A stretch of DNA of 10,993 bases, taken from NCBI GenBank assembly GCA_949076555.1, contig CARUOB010000019.1, positions 1-10,993 of the forward strand, in the 5' to 3' direction. Every line of letters starts with the position of its first letter. The stretch's first letter is position 1. A program made the translations under genes and the position numbers. This document shows positions 6,977 through 10,993 of this stretch, piece by piece. The notes beneath the pieces were generated by a model. That model made no database searches. It saw only the letters and a program-made list of their open reading frames with translations, and was not told the origin of the DNA. The stretch comes from an uncultured Lachnospiraceae bacterium (GTDB taxonomy: Bacteria > Bacillota > Clostridia > Lachnospirales > Lachnospiraceae).

Positions 6977-8029
6977 ATGGAAAAAACATTTCGACAAAAA
7001 ATATTAACATACTTTACCGGGGCAGCCAAAAAAAACAGACTCTTGAAATATCCCTGTCTGGCGGGAATGTTTTTGGCGCTTATGTTCTATTATATGGGTA
7101 TGCATTTTCAAGCCAACGGAAAGCGTTACGCCAGCATGTTTTTTGTGGTTGTCTTTTTTATGAGCAGCTGCAGTTTTTCTTTCGCCGTGTTTGCGGAGCA
7201 CACCGGGTTTACCGGCGCGCAGGAAACTTACAGCGCGATTGTGGAAACCTCTGACGTGTCGTTGGCGGTGGTTGAGCCGGTAAATCCTGTAGTCGAGGAG
7301 ATTCTGGAGGAGGGGAGTGTGGTGTCTGCGGAGCATGATGTGGGCGCGGAGACCTATACGCTGGACGATCTGCTGGAGCACCATGGTCATGATCATGACA
7401 TGGATTCGTATGAGGAACCGGCTGGGACAGAGCAGGGGACGGGAACGGAACTTGCTTTCGATAACGCAGACTGGCGTCTTGTGCTTATCAATAAGCAGCA
7501 TCCCATTCCCGAGGATTATGACTTTAAACTTGGGACCTTTACATCAGGTATGCGCTGTGACGAGCGTGTGATAGAAGACTTGTTGCTTATGATGCAGGCG
7601 GCGAAACAGGAGGACTTAAATCTGGTGGTCAGATCCCCATACAGGACATCCGATCATCAGGAAGATAATTTTAACGACAGAATCAAATCCTATATGAGAC
7701 AGGGTTTATCTTATATGGAGGCTTACAAGGCGACTTCCAGAGTCATTACGGTTCCCGGATGCAGCGAGCACGAGGTGGGATTGGCGCTTGATATTACTTC
7801 AGATACCTTCATTCCGCTGCTGCAGGGTTTTGCGGAAACGGAGGAGGGCGAGTGGCTCGAGGCACACTGTCATGAGTATGGTTTTATCCTGCGTTATCCT
7901 TCCGGAAAGGAACATATCACCGGCATTGAGTATGAACCGTGGCATTTCCGCTATGTGGGCCGTGAGGCGGCGGCGGTCATGAAGGCTGAGGAACTGTGTC
8001 TGGAAGAATTTTGGGATAGATATCTATAG
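6977..8029 (+). CDS. VanY-type D-Ala-D-Ala carboxypeptidase (peptidase M15B), membrane-associated
   Basis: Zinc peptidase predicted to remove the terminal D-Ala from wall peptides outside the membrane. The C-terminal domain (about 165-350) has the M15 motifs: RSPYR at 219-223; SEHEVGLALD at 263-272 with zinc ligands His265 and Asp272; and EPWH at 320-323 with catalytic Glu320 and zinc ligand His323. The N-terminus has two hydrophobic segments (about 25-45 and 51-73) separated by a short basic turn, then an acidic linker with a histidine cluster, LEHHGHDHD, at 133-141. VFA before Glu74 could be a signal-peptidase site, otherwise the region is a double membrane anchor. The frame opens at ATG 6932, but that codon sits in the probable -10 box. 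ATG 6977 (GAGG at 6967-6970) and TTG 6965 (AGGAG at 6952-6956) are the realistic starts; the TTG would add four residues. No vancomycin-resistance genes are adjacent, so a housekeeping wall-trimming role is inferred. Confidence 0.9.
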   Translation: MEKTFRQKILTYFTGAAKKNRLLKYPCLAGMFLALMFYYMGMHFQANGKRYASMFFVVVFFMSSCSFSFAVFAEHTGFTGAQETYSAIVETSDVSLAVVEPVNPVVEEILEEGSVVSAEHDVGAETYTLDDLLEHHGHDHDMDSYEEPAGTEQGTGTELAFDNADWRLVLINKQHPIPEDYDFKLGTFTSGMRCDERVIEDLLLMMQAAKQEDLNLVVRSPYRTSDHQEDNFNDRIKSYMRQGLSYMEAYKATSRVITVPGCSEHEVGLALDITSDTFIPLLQGFAETEEGEWLEAHCHEYGFILRYPSGKEHITGIEYEPWHFRYVGREAAAVMKAEELCLEEFWDRYL

Positions 8030-8065
8030 TTATTTCTACAAAAAGCACAGCAGATAGAATGGGGA

Positions 8066-8082
8066 CGGGTTTGGGAAACCCG
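8066..8082 (+). other. Hairpin just before the tgt ribosome binding site
   Basis: CGGGTTT (8066-8072), loop GGG, AAACCCG (8076-8082) makes a perfect 7-bp stem five bases before GAGG (8088-8091). No T run follows, so it is not a terminator. It might affect tgt translation or protect the mRNA end. It does not match the preQ1 riboswitch layout. A weak promoter-like pair, TTTCTA (8033-8038) and TAGAAT (8055-8060), precedes it. Confidence 0.45.
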
Positions 8083-8095
8083 GAAAAGAGGTATG

Positions 8096-9253
8096 ATGTA
8101 TCGAATTTTAAAGCAGGAAGGCAGGGCGAAGCGGGCCGAATTTACCACAGTACATGGCACGGTTCAGACCCCTGTCTTCATGAATGTAGGGACAGTGGCG
8201 GCCATAAAAGGCGCGGTGTCCACGGAGGATCTGGAGCAGATCGGCACGCAGGTAGAGCTGTCAAACACGTATCATTTGCATGTGAGGCCGGGGGACAGGA
8301 TCATCAGAGAACTGGGCGGCCTGCATAAGTTTATGTCATGGAATAAGCCGATTCTCACGGACTCCGGCGGTTTTCAGGTGTTTTCACTGGCAGGGCTCAG
8401 GCGGATTAAGGAGGAGGGGGTCTACTTTCACTCCCATATAGACGGCCGTAAGATTTTTATGGGACCGGAGGAGAGTATGCAGATTCAGAGTAATCTCGCC
8501 TCCACGATTGCCATGGCTTTTGACGAGTGCCCGCCCAGTATGGCGGAAAGAAAGTATGTGGAAGATTCCGTGGCGCGTACCGCCAGATGGCTTGTCCGCT
8601 GTAAGAAGGAAGTGGAACGGCTGAACGGTCTGGATGATACGATCAATAAAGAACAACTGCTATTCGGGATTAACCAGGGGGCGGTTTTCGACGACATCCG
8701 TATCGAACACGCGAAGCGGATTGCGGATCTTGACTGCGACGGGTATGCGCTTGGCGGCCTTGCGGTGGGAGAGAGCCACGAGCAGATGTATCATGTGATC
8801 GAGGAGACGGTGCCCTATCTGCCGACAGATAAACCCACCTATCTAATGGGAGTGGGGACGCCTGCGAATATTCTGGAGGCCGTGGAGCGGGGCGTGGACT
8901 TCTTTGACTGTGTATACCCTTCAAGAAACGGGCGGCATGGCCATCTGTATACGAACCGCGGAAAGATAAACCTCTTTAACGCGAAGTATGAGCTGGACGA
9001 CAGACCGATTGAGGAAGGATGCCCCTGCCCGGCATGCAGACGCTACTCCAGGGCATATATCAGACATCTGCTAAAGGCGAAGGAGATGCTGGGAATGCGG
9101 CTTTGTGTTCTGCATAATCTATACTTTTATAATACCATGATGGAGGAGATCCGGGATGCGCTGGATGCAGGGCGCTTTGCGGAATACAAGAGGAATAAAC
9201 TTTCCGGGATGCAGGGAGAGGGTACGAAGAGCGGCGGTGAAGCCGAAGACTGA
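8096..9253 (+). CDS. tgt: Queuine/preQ1 tRNA-ribosyltransferase (385 aa)
   Basis: Tgt swaps the wobble guanine 34 in GUN anticodons (tRNA-Tyr, -His, -Asn, -Asp) for a queuosine precursor base; the enzyme is a cytoplasmic zinc-containing TIM barrel. Key features are visible: ILTDSGGFQVFSL starting at residue 86 with Asp89, the residue equivalent to the general acid/base; GGLAVGE at 220-226; FFDCVYPSRNGRHG starting at 269 with the nucleophile Asp271; and the zinc site Cys309, Cys311, Cys314 and His340. Length fits the family (about 375 aa) plus a polar tail of roughly 20 residues. The gene has ATG codons at 8093 and 8096; the second is preferred because GAGG (8088-8091) is only 1 base from the first and 4 from the second. 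No preQ1 biosynthesis genes (queC-F) are in the window. tgt followed by yajC is a common order in Firmicutes. Confidence 0.96.
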   Translation: MYRILKQEGRAKRAEFTTVHGTVQTPVFMNVGTVAAIKGAVSTEDLEQIGTQVELSNTYHLHVRPGDRIIRELGGLHKFMSWNKPILTDSGGFQVFSLAGLRRIKEEGVYFHSHIDGRKIFMGPEESMQIQSNLASTIAMAFDECPPSMAERKYVEDSVARTARWLVRCKKEVERLNGLDDTINKEQLLFGINQGAVFDDIRIEHAKRIADLDCDGYALGGLAVGESHEQMYHVIEETVPYLPTDKPTYLMGVGTPANILEAVERGVDFFDCVYPSRNGRHGHLYTNRGKINLFNAKYELDDRPIEEGCPCPACRRYSRAYIRHLLKAKEMLGMRLCVLHNLYFYNTMMEEIRDALDAGRFAEYKRNKLSGMQGEGTKSGGEAED

Positions 9254-9279
9254 ACTGTTACAAATTTTCGGGAAGGGGC

Positions 9280-9308
9280 TTGTTTTTCTTTTCTAAGTTG
9301 TGTATGAT
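9280..9308 (+). promoter_or_regulatory. Candidate promoter for yajC
   Basis: TTGTTT (9280-9285) and TATGAT (9303-9308) with 17 bp between. Transcription would begin near 9315, giving a leader of about 35 nt. No terminator separates tgt from this site, so yajC may also be read from tgt. Confidence 0.5.
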
Positions 9309-9349
9309 ATGCAGTAGTGTTTTATTGATTAAATAACGGAGGAAACAGT

Positions 9350-9667
9350 ATGGGATTATTATTATCGGCTGATGCGGCTGCGGCTGCTTCCGGCGGCGGT
9401 CTGATCATGGTCATTTATATCGTCATCATTGTGGCGTTTATGTATTTTATTATGATTCGCCCGCAGAAGAAGGAACAAAAAAGGATGGCGGCGATGCTGG
9501 CGGAAATGGCGGTGGGCGACTGCGTACTGACGAACAGCGGGTTTTATGGCATTGTGATCGACATTACCGACGACACGGTGATCGTAGAGTTCGGCAGCAA
9601 TAAGAACTGCCGTATTCCGATGCAGAAGTCGGCGGTAGCGCAGATCGAAAAAGCAGAGACGGAGTAG
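9350..9667 (+). CDS. yajC: Preprotein translocase subunit YajC (105 aa)
   Basis: Small accessory protein of the Sec holotranslocon that associates with SecD and SecF. It has the family layout: a short Ala/Gly-rich N-terminus, one transmembrane helix (about 18-35, with IYIVIIVAFMYFIMIRPQ), the conserved RPQKKEQK junction right after the membrane, then a cytoplasmic domain with VGDCVLTNSGFYGIV and V...F. ATG 9350 has CGGAGGA (9337-9342) at a spacing of 7. It follows tgt by 96 bp. A strong terminator comes 21 bp after the stop, and the next gene is a lipoprotein, so secD and secF are not directly downstream as they often are. Confidence 0.95.
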   Translation: MGLLLSADAAAAASGGGLIMVIYIVIIVAFMYFIMIRPQKKEQKRMAAMLAEMAVGDCVLTNSGFYGIVIDITDDTVIVEFGSNKNCRIPMQKSAVAQIEKAETE

Positions 9668-9688
9668 GATCAGAAAGCAGAGGGAATG

Positions 9689-9717
9689 GGTCATGGCTGA
9701 GTGCCATGACCTTTTTT
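9689..9717 (+). terminator. Intrinsic terminator after yajC
   Basis: GGTCATGGC (9689-9697), loop TGAGT, GCCATGACC (9703-9711), then six T (9712-9717). The 9-bp stem is perfect and G-C rich enough for a strong terminator. Confidence 0.95.
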
Positions 9718-9753
9718 AATAATAAGAAATTGCGATAGTGTATAACATTCAAG

Positions 9754-9772
9754 GAGAATGCGAAGCATTCTC
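9754..9772 (+). repeat. GAA-loop hairpin between two terminators
   Basis: GAGAATGC (9754-9761), loop GAA, GCATTCTC (9765-9772), a perfect 8-bp stem. It has the same core as the hairpin at 51-67, ATGC-GAA-GCAT, and the same GAG/CTC outer ends. It directly precedes the second terminator. Confidence 0.7.
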
Positions 9773-9774
9773 TG

Positions 9775-9802
9775 AATCGAGCGTGCCGACGCTCGATTTT
9801 TT
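9775..9802 (+). terminator. Second intrinsic terminator downstream of yajC
   Basis: AATCGAGCGT (9775-9784), loop GCCG, ACGCTCGATT (9789-9798), with T run 9797-9802. The 10-bp stem is perfect. As no gene lies between this and the terminator at 9689-9717, it either backs that one up or ends a short untranslated transcript. Confidence 0.9.
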
Positions 9803-9838
9803 ATAGGAAATGGAAGGAATTTCTTTTTCATAATTCTA

Positions 9839-9867
9839 TTGACAAAGGCATATATACGTTGTAGAAT
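9839..9867 (+). promoter_or_regulatory. Strong sigma-A promoter for the lipoprotein gene
   Basis: TTGACA (9839-9844), a perfect -35, then 17 bp and TAGAAT (9862-9867), one base from the -10 consensus. Transcription should start near 9874, about 50 nt before the start codon. It suggests high constitutive expression. Confidence 0.88.
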
Positions 9868-9923
9868 CATGGGTTGAGTGAGAACATCATTCATAGAAAT
9901 TGTTTTCAAGGGAGGAGATTATC

Positions 9924-10460
9924 ATGAAGAAAAGAACGGTAAAGGCATTGGTTTGTGCGACACTTATGGCGATTAGCCTGTCTGCGACCGCTTGCGGCGG
10001 TTCCGATGACGCGGCTAAGGGTGCGGCGACAGAGGAAGCGGCTCCGGCTGAGGAGGAAGCTCCTGCTGAAGAGGAGGCGCCCGCAGAGGAGGAGGCTCCG
10101 GCTGAAGAAGAGAGCAGCAGCCAGAAGACATTGGAAGATTTTATAAAGGAAGATCCCACTGCCGAGCAGCAGCTTCAGGAGCAGGCGGCAGCACAGGGCG
10201 ACGATGAGGTAGATATGTCCATCGAGATCAAAGGAAACGATGTGGTTTGTGTAGCTACATTTAAGGAGGGCATAGAACTGCCGGAAGGTACAGCGGATGT
10301 GCTGAATGAGGGTATGGAGCAGCTTGGAAGTGCGTTTTCCGGGGTTGCAGGTTCCCTTGACAGCATGATCGGCGCAGAGAAAGGAACTGTTTCTTACGGC
10401 ATCAGATATTGTGATGCAGACGGCAACGTTCTCGCAGAGAAAAGCTTCAGAGCAGAATAA
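9924..10460 (+). CDS. Small secreted lipoprotein with an APAEEE repeat (possibly DUF4854-like)
   Basis: Predicted membrane-anchored lipoprotein of 178 residues. The N-terminus is MKKR, a hydrophobic stretch, then a lipobox ending SATAC with Cys24 as the lipidated residue. After GGSDDA comes a flexible spacer with four tandem APAEEE units (residues 40-63, bases 10041-10112) and Ser-Ser-Ser. The globular part (about 68-178) starts KTLEDFI and has alternating hydrophobic strands (SIEIKGNDVVCVATF, VSYGIRYCDADG). I think it resembles DUF4854-type lipoproteins common in Lachnospiraceae, but cannot confirm this. No ligand-binding or enzyme motif is visible. ATG 9924 is chosen because GGAGGAG (9911-9917) is 6 bases upstream; the frame is also open from 9900. 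It has its own promoter and terminator, so it is a single-gene unit. Confidence 0.9.
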   Translation: MKKRTVKALVCATLMAISLSATACGGSDDAAKGAATEEAAPAEEEAPAEEEAPAEEEAPAEEESSSQKTLEDFIKEDPTAEQQLQEQAAAQGDDEVDMSIEIKGNDVVCVATFKEGIELPEGTADVLNEGMEQLGSAFSGVAGSLDSMIGAEKGTVSYGIRYCDADGNVLAEKSFRAE

Positions 10461-10466
10461 GAAAAT

Positions 10467-10520
10467 AGCAAAAAAGCGGTTTCAGAGAAACCGGGCGCGG
10501 AAACGGCCCGGTTTTTTGCT
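10467..10520. terminator. Terminator after the lipoprotein gene, probably bidirectional
   Basis: AAACCGGGC (10488-10496) and GCCCGGTTT (10506-10514) form a 9-bp stem running into the T tract 10512-10517. An outer pair, AGCAAAAAA (10467-10475) with TTTTTTGCT (10512-10520), provides an A tract for the opposite strand. A competing hairpin, CGGTTTC (10477-10483) with GAAACCG (10487-10493), overlaps the 5' arm of the terminator stem. Confidence 0.88.
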
Positions 10521-10521
10521 G

Positions 10522-10550
10522 TTGAAATTTGCCCGGGAATAGTCTAAAAT
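10522..10550 (+). promoter_or_regulatory. Promoter for leuB
   Basis: TTGAAA (10522-10527), 17 bp, TAAAAT (10545-10550): each box is one base from consensus. It begins two bases after the upstream terminator element. The leader is about 78 nt; I see no T-box or peptide-attenuator features in it. Confidence 0.82.
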
Positions 10551-10634
10551 ATATAAGTATTATTTTGCGATAAGACAGCTTTGAAATTAAGAATGCGGGC
10601 GCGGTCCGGCGGACGGCTCAGAACGGAGGAACCT

Positions 10635-10993
10635 ATGGAGTTAAAGATAACATGCATACCCGGCGACGGAATCGGCCCGGAAATCGTGGCGGAGGCAAAG
10701 AAAGCGCTGGATGCGGTGGCGGCAAAATACGGACATGACATGAAATATACGGATATTCTGATGGGCGGTGCGTCCATCGACGTGCACGGCGTGCCGCTGA
10801 CGGACGAGGCGGTAGAGACCGCGCGGTGCGCGGATGCGGTGCTGATGGGTTCGATCGGCGGTGACACGACCACTTCCCCCTGGTATAAACTTGCGCCTAA
10901 CTTACGTCCGGAGGCAGGGCTTTTAGCGATCCGCAAGGCGTTAAATCTTTTCGCCAATCTCCGCCCCGCGGTTTTATATGAGGAGCTGGCGGG
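10635..10993 (+). CDS. leuB: 3-isopropylmalate dehydrogenase, 5' part
   Basis: Cytoplasmic NAD-dependent oxidative decarboxylase of leucine biosynthesis, converting 3-isopropylmalate to 2-oxo-4-methyl-3-carboxypentanoate, which decarboxylates to 2-oxoisocaproate. The first 119 codons are in the window. The N-terminus MELKITCIPGDGIGPEIVAEA has the GDGIGPE motif of the isocitrate/isopropylmalate dehydrogenase family. LMGGASIDVHGVPLTDE and DAVLMGSIGG are typical of LeuB, and LRPEAGLLAIRKALNLFANLRP starting near residue 90 contains the substrate-binding arginines and the Leu-containing segment that distinguishes LeuB from isocitrate dehydrogenase. ATG 10635 follows CGGAGGA (10624-10630). Its own promoter indicates that this is the first gene of a unit; leuA, leuC and leuD do not lie just upstream. 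The gene runs off the right edge of the window. Confidence 0.95.
   Translation, partial: MELKITCIPGDGIGPEIVAEAKKALDAVAAKYGHDMKYTDILMGGASIDVHGVPLTDEAVETARCADAVLMGSIGGDTTTSPWYKLAPNLRPEAGLLAIRKALNLFANLRPAVLYEELA

Noticed and set aside
8016..8027. Palindrome ATAGATATCTAT at the end of the VanY gene
   Set aside because: It is inside the last codons, short and A/T-rich, and no promoter elements are aligned to it, so chance is likely.
6977..8029. Vancomycin-resistance cassette
   Set aside because: Only a VanY-family peptidase is present; no vanR, vanS, vanH, van ligase or vanX-like gene lies beside it.
8030..8095. preQ1 riboswitch in the tgt leader
   Set aside because: The hairpin is present, but the short A-rich tail with the CUAUAAAAAACUAA-like segment of class I is not, and no other class fits.
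10041..10112. Tandem repeat as a CRISPR-like or satellite array
   Set aside because: The units are contiguous 18-mers in frame within a lipoprotein spacer, with varied codons and no spacers.

Overview
The window looks like ordinary chromosomal DNA from a clostridial Firmicute, most likely a member of the Lachnospiraceae. This rests on strong AGGAGG-type ribosome binding sites, sigma-A-like promoters, hairpin-plus-T-run terminators, Gram-positive wall enzymes (GH25 muramidase with SH3 domains, VanY-type carboxypeptidase), a DUF3737 protein and a Glu/Ala/Pro-rich lipoprotein. The genus assignment is inference. I see no transposase, integrase, phage gene, CRISPR array, tRNA or rRNA.

Layout. Positions 1-136 are a leader with a hairpin ahead of tyrS (137-1360, tyrosyl-tRNA synthetase). 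Next, on the same strand, come a DRE-TIM aldolase-like enzyme of unknown substrate (1473-2456) and a membrane-anchored GH25 muramidase with two SH3 domains and a GTG start (2569-4278). The muramidase stop codon lies in a nested inverted-repeat element (4276-4395). A DUF3737 beta-helix protein (4430-5284) then converges on aroC (chorismate synthase, minus strand, 5450-6550) across a bidirectional terminator (5392-5440). The roughly 425-bp gap between the divergent aroC and VanY-like genes holds an 18-bp perfect palindrome close to aroC, a potential hairpin cluster and a polypurine stretch.

The right half runs on the plus strand: a VanY-family D,D-carboxypeptidase (6977-8029), tgt (queuosine tRNA-ribosyltransferase, 8096-9253), yajC (9350-9667), a small lipoprotein (9924-10460) and the 5' part of leuB (10635 to the window end). 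Clear promoters precede the lipoprotein and leuB, with weaker candidates for yajC, the VanY gene and DUF3737. Clear terminators follow yajC and the lipoprotein.

How the genes relate. Most transcription units appear to be short. There is a loose theme of aromatic and tRNA-Tyr metabolism: AroC makes chorismate, the precursor of tyrosine; TyrS charges tRNA-Tyr; Tgt modifies the GUN anticodons that include tRNA-Tyr. Two enzymes act on peptidoglycan (GH25, VanY). The genes do not form one obvious operon, and I found no convincing new multi-gene system. The most unexplained items are the orphan aldolase-like enzyme, the nested inverted repeats at 4276-4395, the aroC palindrome and the structured divergent region.
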